Part shown: piece after piece, positions 43,701 through 53,497 of the stretch
How positions within the stretch are numbered: position 1 is the stretch's first letter
Layout of the letters: each line of letters starts with the position of its first letter
Virus record (IMG/VR): IMGVR_UViG_3300021513_000001
Span: 1 to 64,000 of that record
Reading direction: 5' to 3' (one strand)
DNA: 64,000 nt
DNA from: a virus
The notes under the pieces: generated by a model
Databases searched by the model: none
The model's input: only the letters and a program-made list of their open reading frames with translations
Told to the model about the DNA's origin: nothing
Position numbers and translations under genes: made by a program

Positions 43701-46700
43701 ACAGCGCCCTTTAATAATAAACCATTTCCATCACATACAAACTTACTATCATCAAAAAACAAAATAGAGTCATCTAAATAAGAAGAAGGATCATTGAAAT
43801 CTACAACAATAATATATTTAGTAGCCAATTTTGCTCCATTTAAATAAATAGAAATTGAACCACCATCAAAAACAACAGCAACAACAGCTAACCTAAAAAC
43901 ATTCGAATGGGATATTGGAACGGACATGTCTACGGCAAGCCCATATATCCTCATTATAAGATGAATCCCACAACTTAAGTCATTAGAATTAATAGTTAAT
44001 ACAAAGTCAGAAGAGTTTTTAATTTCCATAGATCCATCTAAATCTTGAACAAACAAATACATTGAAAAAGAATTTAATTTTTTGAGATCTCCATAAAAAT
44101 AGACACTATATGCATCTTCTCCTGTTATAAATTGACTACATAAATCAGACCCTATTGCACTTTGGTTATATAACGGAAAATGATTATATATAAAATTATA
44201 ATAAAAACTCAAAACTTTTACACTTTCAACATGGGATAACCCAGATATAACTCTAACTCTATTAAATTCTGGACCATATCCATAATACCCTCGTGTAGAA
44301 TATGTAGATCCATCAACCACAGTAATATAATAACCATGTAGTCTATCAAAAATACTTCTATATACTATACATTTACATAATAATGCTGTTGAATCATGGT
44401 AACTCATATGACTATAATTATATAAATCACAATTATAAAAATTAATATTAGAAGTTGTATACAAAAGTATAACATGTGATCCTCCCGATCCGCCATCCCA
44501 AGGTAAAACATAACAATTATACATATTAAACACACCAGAACCGTTACATTTTGTAGTAGTACAATTAATAACAGTTATTCCTGCACTGGCGTTATCTATA
44601 CTTATATATATATCTGTAGAATGTCCAACTCCTATAATGCATATTTGTTTATCTGTTATTACATTATAATTACCTGGATAAAAATAAACCTTATCCCCAT
44701 GTTGAACTAAACCTGAAACATTAGAAAAAGAAGTATACTTTTGGTTTTTACCTACAAGATAAATCTTATAAAGAGAGGTTGGAACAAACAAATAATCAGA
44801 AAACAAACTTATCCTATTAAATTTAGAAACCTGCTGTATACCACCTACTACTTGTTCAAAAGTTTTAACAGAAATATTATTATCTACCAAATCAGAAGAT
44901 AAACAAAAACCAGAAGACGTAAGCTCGTAACAAGCCTTGTGTGATTGTCCTACGTAACTACCTGCAACTTTATCAATAAACAAGTTTGGTGGATAAGTAT
45001 TAAACCCAACACCGGTTTTAACAAGATTATCAGTACCATCAAGCGCAGTATATTTATAACCAACAGCTATAGAAGAAAAATTAACAAAATAATCATTTGC
45101 TTCAAAACCAAACAAACACCCAGAACCAACAGCATGCGGAAAATTTTTATTATAAAATATAAGCTCAAGACCTAAACAATCAGAAGAAAAAGAATAACTA
45201 CTATATATATTTGTTCCACTACAAGCATCAACATAACCAGTTAGAGTAATAACATCTAAAAATCTAGAAACACTAAAAATGTATTCAACAGTACCAGAAA
45301 TACCAGACATGCTGGTACTTATATCTCCATATAAAGAACTTGCTATTATATTACATCCAGAAGAACTTACCCAATCTGTTTTTATATAACACTCATTTCC
45401 AGAATAATCCCTTAAATATAGTTGTGAATTAAAAGGATAATAATTAATACCAGAAACAGACAAACTAAATTTATCTTCTAACATGTACTCAGAATACACA
45501 TATAAAACATCATCTAAAGCAACATGTATACAAGTTACTCCACTCGTTGTACAAACAGCAGTTCCTCCGTAATAATAAAAAGAAGAAGGCCTTATTTCTG
45601 TTGGTACTGTTTGATCCCAATTGCTATTTACATTTAATCTTATTCTTGAACACCTTGTTGGTGGTACTATTATAGTATGTCTAATTGGCCAAGAAGTGCC
45701 AGACAAAACAGGAGAAACATAATTGTTTAATACTATATTCCAACTGCTGTCATAATAAGCCAACACATCACAAGAAATACTGAACCCGTCTTCGGGATTT
45801 ATATAATCTGACGTAATATATACATCTACAGAATCAACAAAAGAAACCTCATTAAACTGTAACCTAAAATAATCACTATCTGTTAAAACATCCCCATAAT
45901 TACAAATACGTTCAGAAATATTACCATCAAACATTTTAGTAATACTACCAAAATTTGTATAAGTATCTCCACCGTTATAAATAGGTATCCACCCAGGCTG
46001 GTTACAAATATAAACACCGTAAGGATCACAGACTAATCTCCACCTCTCTATTATAAAACCACGTTCAAAATTATCACTTATACCTAAAAAACTATAATTA
46101 TTAATATTAAATATTCCACTAATAGAGACATCTTGATATGAGCTAAAGGAACATTCTAAATCATAAAAAGCACAATCATACAAAACTATTTTATTTGACA
46201 GAACATTACTACTTATGTTATAAAATAATTCATTATAACTATCATCCAAGTTATAATATTCAGGTAATGAATAATCAAAACATTTATTAGTTAAGGTTTT
46301 TATATTTTTTTGTGCCGTAGAAATATATACTTTATCTATAAAAGCCCACGTTTCACAATCGTTCTTTATAAAATATCTCATATAATCGTAATCAGAAGTA
46401 ATAACACCAGAAGCCAACACTCCTACATTAGATCCAGATATCAAAACATAAAAACCATCAAAATAAAAATATATTGAATCATTACTATTTATGTCCAAAC
46501 CAGAAAAAGTTGTCTCACCTATATATAAAATCCCACTACTATCAACTGCCGTACTATTTATATTTGGAAATACTGGTATAGACTCAACACCAAGTAAAAC
46601 CCCAAAACTCAAAGAATTCACCCAATCAATGTTAGAAAATTCTACAACACTGGCTGGACTAATAGGATCAAACACTTTTGAATAATTACGTATATATAAA

Positions 46701-48238
46701 CCAGAATTTGTAGTAATAAAATTATCATTTATATAATTATAATTGGTAAAACTTTCTGCTACTATTTTCCTTGATAAAACTGTTATATCTGAAAAATAAG
46801 TTAAAAATGTCTTATCATTTTCACAAACAAAACAATTATAAACATCTTCTTTAAACGGCGGTCTACTGACATAAAAATAGTCAGAAGTTAAACAAACTTC
46901 ACCGCCAGCAATAGAATAACCAACATAATAATCAAAATTTGAAAAAATAATTGGAACATTGTTTATACCAGAACCTGTACCAATATAATTATAATCTTTT
47001 GGATAAAAATTATCAACACCAAACAAAACCTTATTAACTTCATGTGATTTTATAAGGGCTGTACTAGAAATAACGGATACATACTTATCCAAAATTACAT
47101 CATAAGATTCTCGTGTTGGATACTTGTCTTCATATAAAGCAAACGAATCTATAATTAAAGTATTATTTGTTATTATATTTAAATATCCACCAGAAATTGT
47201 AACACAATCACAATCAACATAAATATCCTCGCCGTTTAATATAATCCCAAACTTATTATCTTTATAATAACACCTCATAAAATAATAATTATTTATTGAA
47301 GAAACCGTACCACTAACCGTTATTACGCCGCTTGTTGTTACAATTCTACCATAAAAAATCTCATTAACTGCGTCGATTTCTGTCCATATATTAGGGTTAC
47401 TCATAATAAAACTAAAACCATCAAATATTGCCCCATCAGAAATACTAAAAGGAATAGAATTACCAACAGCCCTAAAAGCAATATCAAAAACAAAACCACC
47501 ACATTGTGTTAATATATTACTAGCTTTAGATTTTAAATATCCTAAATCAGATTCTTGTGCTGTTATACAATAAGCATCTCCATAAATATCATCTATAACC
47601 TTACCAGTACCTTCTAAAATCATCGGAATAAAACATTCGGAATTAATATTTATATTTTCAAAGTTACCATATATAAAAAAATTATAAGGTAAAAAATAAC
47701 TATCAGTTATATATATTGTTTCAGAATTTATTATTAATTTACCATTATAAAATTTAAAACTAAAACCTGCTTCTTGTAAAAAACAACTATACAAAGTACT
47801 CTCGTTATTTTTTATATATAAATTACTGTCATCAACATAAACCCAAAAAGAAAATACAGGGTTATAAACATCTATAAACGTTACTTTAATTCCAAAATTA
47901 CCATTAAAACTAATTAAAACTTCTGAAGGGCCTAAAAAATTAAAAGTAGATTTATAACCAGACATTATATCTAAATTATGATTAATATCAAAATCATTAT
48001 AAAAAGTTTTATTTGAAAAAGATACACCGCTGCTTTTATATCTACCTGTTGGGAAAAGAAGATCACCAACATTCTTATAAAAACAAAAACAAGCACTACT
48101 ATTAGTATAATCTGACACTATAGATTTTTCTGTAGCAAAATCACAATTAAAATTAAAAACATCAACATAATTAATATCAGAAATATTGCTAATGTTCCCT
48201 GTATAAAAATTGTCATCTGAATATTTTATTGTATACAC
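40799..48238 (-). CDS. Giant virion-type protein with lectin-like, discoidin-like and beta-helix regions
   Basis: This 2479-residue protein starts at GTG 48238 with GAG upstream. Visible regions include a discoidin (F5/8-C)-like segment near 760-900 (FRLQFNEVSFVDSVDVYITSD, CSRIRLNVNSNW), a right-handed beta-helix-like stretch near 1170-1330 (GDKVYFYPGNYNV, NINFYNCDLYN), and LamG-like domains, the clearest near 1680-1880 (FTIEFLFTHFDDNGFDGTLL, VSFYINGENAGIKY). Cys residues are frequent, unusual for a cytoplasmic virion protein. It is most likely part of a tail-fibre or adhesin assembly. Confidence 0.65.
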   Translation of the reverse strand: MYTIKYSDDNFYTGNISNISDINYVDVFNFNCDFATEKSIVSDYTNSSACFCFYKNVGDLLFPTGRYKSSGVSFSNKTFYNDFDINHNLDIMSGYKSTFNFLGPSEVLISFNGNFGIKVTFIDVYNPVFSFWVYVDDSNLYIKNNESTLYSCFLQEAGFSFKFYNGKLIINSETIYITDSYFLPYNFFIYGNFENININSECFIPMILEGTGKVIDDIYGDAYCITAQESDLGYLKSKASNILTQCGGFVFDIAFRAVGNSIPFSISDGAIFDGFSFIMSNPNIWTEIDAVNEIFYGRIVTTSGVITVSGTVSSINNYYFMRCYYKDNKFGIILNGEDIYVDCDCVTISGGYLNIITNNTLIIDSFALYEDKYPTRESYDVILDKYVSVISSTALIKSHEVNKVLFGVDNFYPKDYNYIGTGSGINNVPIIFSNFDYYVGYSIAGGEVCLTSDYFYVSRPPFKEDVYNCFVCENDKTFLTYFSDITVLSRKIVAESFTNYNYINDNFITTNSGLYIRNYSKVFDPISPASVVEFSNIDWVNSLSFGVLLGVESIPVFPNINSTAVDSSGILYIGETTFSGLDINSNDSIYFYFDGFYVLISGSNVGVLASGVITSDYDYMRYFIKNDCETWAFIDKVYISTAQKNIKTLTNKCFDYSLPEYYNLDDSYNELFYNISSNVLSNKIVLYDCAFYDLECSFSSYQDVSISGIFNINNYSFLGISDNFERGFIIERWRLVCDPYGVYICNQPGWIPIYNGGDTYTNFGSITKMFDGNISERICNYGDVLTDSDYFRLQFNEVSFVDSVDVYITSDYINPEDGFSISCDVLAYYDSSWNIVLNNYVSPVLSGTSWPIRHTIIVPPTRCSRIRLNVNSNWDQTVPTEIRPSSFYYYGGTAVCTTSGVTCIHVALDDVLYVYSEYMLEDKFSLSVSGINYYPFNSQLYLRDYSGNECYIKTDWVSSSGCNIIASSLYGDISTSMSGISGTVEYIFSVSRFLDVITLTGYVDACSGTNIYSSYSFSSDCLGLELIFYNKNFPHAVGSGCLFGFEANDYFVNFSSIAVGYKYTALDGTDNLVKTGVGFNTYPPNLFIDKVAGSYVGQSHKACYELTSSGFCLSSDLVDNNISVKTFEQVVGGIQQVSKFNRISLFSDYLFVPTSLYKIYLVGKNQKYTSFSNVSGLVQHGDKVYFYPGNYNVITDKQICIIGVGHSTDIYISIDNASAGITVINCTTTKCNGSGVFNMYNCYVLPWDGGSGGSHVILLYTTSNINFYNCDLYNYSHMSYHDSTALLCKCIVYRSIFDRLHGYYITVVDGSTYSTRGYYGYGPEFNRVRVISGLSHVESVKVLSFYYNFIYNHFPLYNQSAIGSDLCSQFITGEDAYSVYFYGDLKKLNSFSMYLFVQDLDGSMEIKNSSDFVLTINSNDLSCGIHLIMRIYGLAVDMSVPISHSNVFRLAVVAVVFDGGSISIYLNGAKLATKYIIVVDFNDPSSYLDDSILFFDDSKFVCDGNGLLLKGAVLYECIDFLLGTHIEEKGSNSSVQIRVNMEFDIFPMLTEYHGITNYYGYSAYSTGVGIYFNTSSYEYKYIYFKANKSCKTYNNITKKYIGTYKIKDVHGNCVNESDTIYISPPRYDSITFSAAKIDNYTFGYCDIIDPYGYVALYLSLPLPAIERSDYCFDASSSIIMLSFDLSALQDIGPNHLICNAYYGYYGVMYNENGIFHKCIECWGRSYFYIEHSSVLNLNNNFTIEFLFTHFDDNGFDGTLLTKGTAAYNIAYCVGISDKHIPYFKWSWEGDNIIYANRQIRIGDITYLCVVIGTNTVSFYINGENAGIKYTDKLTIVNNSERLNIVSGYYSGYHYKKQVCIEELCITSTIKTENEIINTWNKISGGDSAPWIKINNVVVSSDKPIKVSPSDRFIESDGKIDVSKWEYRSYIKPQAEEGLVLDSRLTKKIKSKAISYNVIFDVSIFCEFLEYSINRDWSIKFKYKFISGNYINIIINYVKYDYMYIKCEYYYDGYKNNTMEERLVISPCGIRFFTDYSGYTYAQMGNSGFWYTLWKSPQNLFVETSGWLEVMLNNDDWDSWFVAKLTNFSSKLYCDTISDGVTAQFYDSIPYGRAFYSQIFENVANLTLDNDVFEIDSSFSGDNCIHSLQFINGNLDISHVLTLNNNIFDNVNYDIFNIEILVYLTYDDTKIIDLFPWINIDVKDKYLYVVMRDNDHIITDSISEFFNNYIYIAVSIGNPETVLRINKQVFVYDTNFTKSLPYHFYPIGNNFSGRVVYFCGYYGDFDTTGYNFRVSNLSRYVGFDFCGRKVFGNNMVTSLNPESTIYSYDNPSYLSVLKTIACSLSFGNSLDMKILVNPNMLQAVVFSNIVIRCDYSNLSGKKVTSITVVATEYNVSHSYYDSFGNIGEGSLVFNYNLIGTCYDKKSIFYFNVNKDVLEKILKGTIVLNIKNNETNIITNITVYLNGKLSVNEVYGSSLLV

Positions 48239-48240
48239 GA

Positions 48241-51200
48241 TTATCTCACAATATCTTCAGATAAAGCAATGAGTTTTACAGAATAAATATCTTCTTGATC
48301 ATCAAGTGGTACATTTAATTTCACAAAAAAATCCTTAGCAGAATGTGGTAATATAGGCCCCACCCTAACTGGCAAACCAAAATAAATCCTATTTAATATT
48401 GGAGTAGCGTTTCTATTAGAACCGGCTTTAAAAACCGCTTTCAATTGAACATACCTTTTTCCTATAACAAACCCAGAACTTTTTGATCCTAATGGAACCC
48501 AATCAAGCAAATCAGACCACACCAAATCATTATTAGATAAATAATCCAAAGTATAATATGTTGTTTTATTTGTAGGATTATAATCAAAAAATACAACATT
48601 ACCGCTATTTATATAAGGGAGTGGATAATTAGACACTGCAATAAAACTATTCTTAGTATAAATAGATAAATTAGAATCTACAATTAAAATTACATAATCA
48701 TAAGTAATCTTATATATATCATTAACTTTATCAATTCCTGTGTCTAAAAATTCAAGCTCATATCCCGAATTTGACTCAACAAAGCGCATTCTCTTTAAAT
48801 TTCCACCTAACGTTACATAATACATCCACTCTGTGACATAATCAAATTCTATACATTTACTGAAATCGATATCATCAACTGTATAATTATAATATACACC
48901 ATCTTTATTAAGCAAAACAGAACTGTCGCTATTCTTTATAACAACACTGCCATAATAAATACTAAATATACGATAAGCGTTAATAACGTAGTCTTCTTCA
49001 CCTAACATATAATTATAGACATAAACACCTTCATCAACAGCAACCGACAATCTTTGTGCATATTTATCCCAAGAAACGTGGTTTACTGAACTATAAACAA
49101 CACTGGCCCTCATACATGGTATTCCGAGATGTTGTGGAAAACCAACAAGATATTTATCAGAAGTATAATACAAAATATAAGAACCGTTGTAAGAAAACCA
49201 GGTTTTCACTACATTTGCCAAAGTATATCCGGTTAAATCAAAGACATTTATAGGAGTAATATAATTAGTACTATTATAAACAGAACCATCGACTGTTACT
49301 TTAATTACATCATTATCATAATAGACATCACAAGACTTAGAAAGATTAACACTAAACTCGTTAAAAACTTTTCCCGTAGCCAAAGACAACTCTATAAAAG
49401 TATTAGTATTATCAATATAATAAATATGACAAAAATCAACAGGTTTATCGTTGGCGTAACGTATATAAAATTCTAAGTAAGCATCTCTTGTAAGACTATA
49501 CTCAAAATTATAAGCAATAATTCCAATTTCTCCAACATCAATAACAGGAGAAACAAAGGTTCCAACGTCATAATATTTAGTTGAAGTATCAAATACGTTA
49601 CTTCCTATATAAACTAAACCATACACTGACTGCCCAGCAACAGTATTAAGTGTTGTTTCCACAAAACAATTTTTAATTATTTGAGTCTCAAAATTATAAT
49701 CACAATTATTGTTATAATTCTTCCTCAAATTTGTAACTTGCGGTGTTGAGGTAATAACATCAAGTTTAATCATAGTATAATCAGATAAATAATATATATA
49801 ATCAGAAATATAATCATATATACTATAAACACGTTTTACACCATCATAGCGATAATCTGGTGGATTAGGTGGAATTGAAGTATTATAACTACTTTGTGGA
49901 AGTCTTGATTCATTAATCACATTATAATCCATTAAAATTCTAGCTATTAATTTCCCAGAAGCATTATAACTTATATCAAAAAATTCTTGATTAGATAAAA
50001 CCCTATTAAAACAGGTAAATTCTGTAAGCCTACCTTTACATCCATTATGATAAAAACCGGTGCTATTTTTATACGGAGACCCTGTAGTATACATAAAGTG
50101 TAATATAGAATTAGAATTATAACCAGAACATGAAGTACTAATACTAGACGATGTAATATTCTGGCCATTAATATATAAATTTATACATGTACCACTAGCA
50201 CAAGACAATGAAGCACCAAAATCTACCCAATCTCCTTTAGATACTCCAGCAGACGACATCGGATAAACTAAAGTTAAACTTGTTTCACCTTTTCTGCAGC
50301 AAGAAATAATATCATTATTATCAAAACCAACTTCAAAACCATCTTTACCTCCATTCGGACTATCAAGCACAATTGGCATATACGTATCCCTATCTGGTAT
50401 TTTAACCCTAAAATTTAAAGAAAACTCATACCCTGTTTTAAAACCAACACTACCACCAAGCCACCTAAAATTATAATATTGACTAACACTACAAGCATAT
50501 ATAGATCCTCTTTCTGGTATATCTGAATCGTCAACATTAAAATAATAACCCGTATAAAAATAATAATTATTCATTAGGTTGTTAAATCTACTATTAGTAC
50601 AGGGGTTATATATTATACAACCATAATCATATAAATCTTCCAAAGAATCAAATACATAATCAACCGAGCCAGAAGGTGTAGGAACAGTCATATCAAAAGT
50701 ATAACTTAAAGCCCTAGAGGTATACTGAGAAACAGCCAAAAATAAAAATTTATTAATAACATTATAATTTAAATCACATGTAAAAGAAGTACCTCCTAGC
50801 GATAAGTTTTCTCCAGAATTACTTTTACCAACAACAGATGAATAAGGCAAATAATATAAACTATGTATAATATCTGTATCAACATTTATATATCCAAAAA
50901 AAGAATAATACCTATCAGGAACCTCATCATAATTTTGATGTACATAGCCACCTAAACTTTCCCCAGCAATATAAATTTTTTTATCTAAATCCCAAACCGC
51001 CGATATAATAGTACAATTAGAAACACTAGAATATGTCTTTGGAGAAGAAATAGGAATCCAAGTATCTATAGATATTATATATTTATAATAATGACCTTTA
51101 TTAAAATTAATATAATAAACATAATCATAAGTTTCTACTAAAAACCCGTGTTCCACGTCAATTATATTATTTGTAACTACAGAAGATAAATTTGTATACT

Positions 51201-53451
51201 TCTTTGTAATAGAATTAAAAGACATGAAAACAGACATCGTACCTATTGACGGTGTAGTATCCCTAGAAAAACCATATATAACAGACTCACTTAAACTAAA
51301 TTTAGACATTAAATAAAAATCAGGCACACCCTCTTCAGTATCTAACCACGCCCAAACAATCTTATACCTTGGTGTAGAAAGAGGCAATAAAGATAAAGTA
51401 TTATTATAATTATTAATAATATTAACATCTTTGTCTGTGTATCTATAATGAAAAAGTCTTGCTAAATAAACTACATTAGACTTAACAAATGCTATATTTT
51501 GCACACAACTGTTAACATTCGATATACTAAACGAAGAAGAAAAATCATAAACTTTTAATAATAGACCCCATTCTTCTTGAGAATAAGATAGGCTGTATAC
51601 TGCAGAAGTAGTTACTATTGAAATATAGCCACAAATATCTTTAATCTCAGATACATTTTCCAAACCGATATGTTGTGACACAGATATAACATCTAAAGTA
51701 TCAACATCATATTTAAACACAGTATTACCGTTAAATACAAACAATACATTATTGTTACTTTCTATTTTCAAAGAAGATACATTAAAACCAACTACACTAT
51801 CAACCACACCAGTATTCAAGTCATATCTGAACACTTCGCTAACAGGTGATTGATAATAAGCATAAAAAACATATTTGCTAGAAATTGAAACACAAACATT
51901 ATTAGAAGTAGAACAAGACTGCAACAAAGACCATGCATCTGTAATTATATTATATTTATATAAACCTGTTTTATAATATATAAAATAAATACAATTATTT
52001 TCATTATCAAAATCCCAGTTATGTTTTTGGTTTACTATACTTGTTTCTGAAATAAAATATGGATAAGTCCTATCATAAAAATAACCAGTTTTAAGATCAT
52101 AAAAACCAAAATTATCTTTAGATAAATACCACAAACATTTTCTACTATTATCGTGCAATACTATAGCGCCGGTACAATCTATCTTTGTATTATAAACATT
52201 ATTAATAACTATCTCATTATTTACTCCAGAATTAAACTCTCCAACAGTAAAAGATACATCATTAGGTAATGATATCTGATTAGAATAATAATTTATAGCA
52301 TCATTAGAAATAGATAAAGCTTTATATCTATTTGAATCATAAGCAAACATATAAGCATACGTTTGATAATCTGTATTATTATAAAGAGAAATTGGATAAT
52401 CTGTAGAAGTATACCCCCTAACAACTGTACCACAAAACAAAGTATCAACACCAGAAGCTAACACATAATTATCATCATAAGTATTTACAGTTATACCTGT
52501 TATTTTATTTACCGCAGGAAAATCAAACTCTAAATATATTCTACTAGGATAGTTTTTACCTAAATCAAAACTGACACCAGAAGAAGTTATTGTTGTGTTT
52601 ACTTGTCTGCGTTGTCCATTCAGAGCAACAAATGGATCAGATATTGCATTTTCTATAAATATATTATCACAACAAGCAGACCACCAAGTAAAGTCAGACA
52701 AAACCCCATTAAAATATCCTACTCCTGGAGCCCCACCAAGATAAATTACAGAACTTCCTCCAAGAAAAGTACAAGGTTTATTTACCTCAATAAAAGCATC
52801 GTTACATCCAACCCTAAGTTTAGTTTTTGGTTGACATCTTAAAGATATTAAATTCCAAATTCCAGATACAACCGTAATGCCAGTATTATATAGTTCTTCG
52901 GATGTACCATTATATAACATTAAAGATAAATTATTATATTGATTTATTCCTAAACTTAAAATCTCATCATTAGGACCTTCCGCTCTAAAAAACATATTAT
53001 CCTGCGTAACACCGCTTAAATAATCAAAAGGCTTAACATACAATAAAAAAGTATAAGAACAGCCAAACAAAAAATAAGGTTCTGATTTTAAATAAGATGT
53101 TCCACTACACAGCATCCCACTACAAACAACCCCATGAGTAGGTGTAACCCCATAATTTTCAAAATCTAAATCTAAATAATTTTCATTAACGAAATCGAGA
53201 CAGCGACTAAAAGAATAATGACAACACGGATAGCCAAGATCTGTAATATTACCATAATATCCACTAGCTGTTACACCGCTTGTTGTCGATAAACCAACAT
53301 ACACAGATGCAACATTTATATTAAAATCAAAATTTAAACGAAATTTTTTACTTCCCGCTTGTATTGGAACGTTTACCAAATCCACATACGGTATTATTGT
53401 ATCACTGTCTGTTTGATATATAAAACTATCATTTAAAATATCAAGTATCAT
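48241..53451 (-). CDS. Giant virion-type protein with LamG-like and kelch-like repeats
   Basis: This 1736-residue protein has a LamG-like domain near residues 70-270 (YSFSRCLDFVNENYLDLDFE, SGIWNLISLRCQP), kelch-like repeats near 430-920 (GLYKYNIITDAWSLLQSC, KYIISIDTWIPISSP), a second LamG-like domain near 930-1130 (FSLNFRVKIPDRDTYMPIVL, GTCINLYINGQN) and a C-terminal VGPILPHSAKDFFVKL domain that recalls the end of the 3320-residue protein. The kelch-like part resembles the opposite-strand protein at 27957-32546. A surface attachment role is inferred. Confidence 0.66.
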   Translation of the reverse strand: MILDILNDSFIYQTDSDTIIPYVDLVNVPIQAGSKKFRLNFDFNINVASVYVGLSTTSGVTASGYYGNITDLGYPCCHYSFSRCLDFVNENYLDLDFENYGVTPTHGVVCSGMLCSGTSYLKSEPYFLFGCSYTFLLYVKPFDYLSGVTQDNMFFRAEGPNDEILSLGINQYNNLSLMLYNGTSEELYNTGITVVSGIWNLISLRCQPKTKLRVGCNDAFIEVNKPCTFLGGSSVIYLGGAPGVGYFNGVLSDFTWWSACCDNIFIENAISDPFVALNGQRRQVNTTITSSGVSFDLGKNYPSRIYLEFDFPAVNKITGITVNTYDDNYVLASGVDTLFCGTVVRGYTSTDYPISLYNNTDYQTYAYMFAYDSNRYKALSISNDAINYYSNQISLPNDVSFTVGEFNSGVNNEIVINNVYNTKIDCTGAIVLHDNSRKCLWYLSKDNFGFYDLKTGYFYDRTYPYFISETSIVNQKHNWDFDNENNCIYFIYYKTGLYKYNIITDAWSLLQSCSTSNNVCVSISSKYVFYAYYQSPVSEVFRYDLNTGVVDSVVGFNVSSLKIESNNNVLFVFNGNTVFKYDVDTLDVISVSQHIGLENVSEIKDICGYISIVTTSAVYSLSYSQEEWGLLLKVYDFSSSFSISNVNSCVQNIAFVKSNVVYLARLFHYRYTDKDVNIINNYNNTLSLLPLSTPRYKIVWAWLDTEEGVPDFYLMSKFSLSESVIYGFSRDTTPSIGTMSVFMSFNSITKKYTNLSSVVTNNIIDVEHGFLVETYDYVYYINFNKGHYYKYIISIDTWIPISSPKTYSSVSNCTIISAVWDLDKKIYIAGESLGGYVHQNYDEVPDRYYSFFGYINVDTDIIHSLYYLPYSSVVGKSNSGENLSLGGTSFTCDLNYNVINKFLFLAVSQYTSRALSYTFDMTVPTPSGSVDYVFDSLEDLYDYGCIIYNPCTNSRFNNLMNNYYFYTGYYFNVDDSDIPERGSIYACSVSQYYNFRWLGGSVGFKTGYEFSLNFRVKIPDRDTYMPIVLDSPNGGKDGFEVGFDNNDIISCCRKGETSLTLVYPMSSAGVSKGDWVDFGASLSCASGTCINLYINGQNITSSSISTSCSGYNSNSILHFMYTTGSPYKNSTGFYHNGCKGRLTEFTCFNRVLSNQEFFDISYNASGKLIARILMDYNVINESRLPQSSYNTSIPPNPPDYRYDGVKRVYSIYDYISDYIYYLSDYTMIKLDVITSTPQVTNLRKNYNNNCDYNFETQIIKNCFVETTLNTVAGQSVYGLVYIGSNVFDTSTKYYDVGTFVSPVIDVGEIGIIAYNFEYSLTRDAYLEFYIRYANDKPVDFCHIYYIDNTNTFIELSLATGKVFNEFSVNLSKSCDVYYDNDVIKVTVDGSVYNSTNYITPINVFDLTGYTLANVVKTWFSYNGSYILYYTSDKYLVGFPQHLGIPCMRASVVYSSVNHVSWDKYAQRLSVAVDEGVYVYNYMLGEEDYVINAYRIFSIYYGSVVIKNSDSSVLLNKDGVYYNYTVDDIDFSKCIEFDYVTEWMYYVTLGGNLKRMRFVESNSGYELEFLDTGIDKVNDIYKITYDYVILIVDSNLSIYTKNSFIAVSNYPLPYINSGNVVFFDYNPTNKTTYYTLDYLSNNDLVWSDLLDWVPLGSKSSGFVIGKRYVQLKAVFKAGSNRNATPILNRIYFGLPVRVGPILPHSAKDFFVKLNVPLDDQEDIYSVKLIALSEDIVR

Positions 53452-53497
53452 TTAATTTTTTCCAATTTTTAGATATAAATTAAATATATTTTCCATT

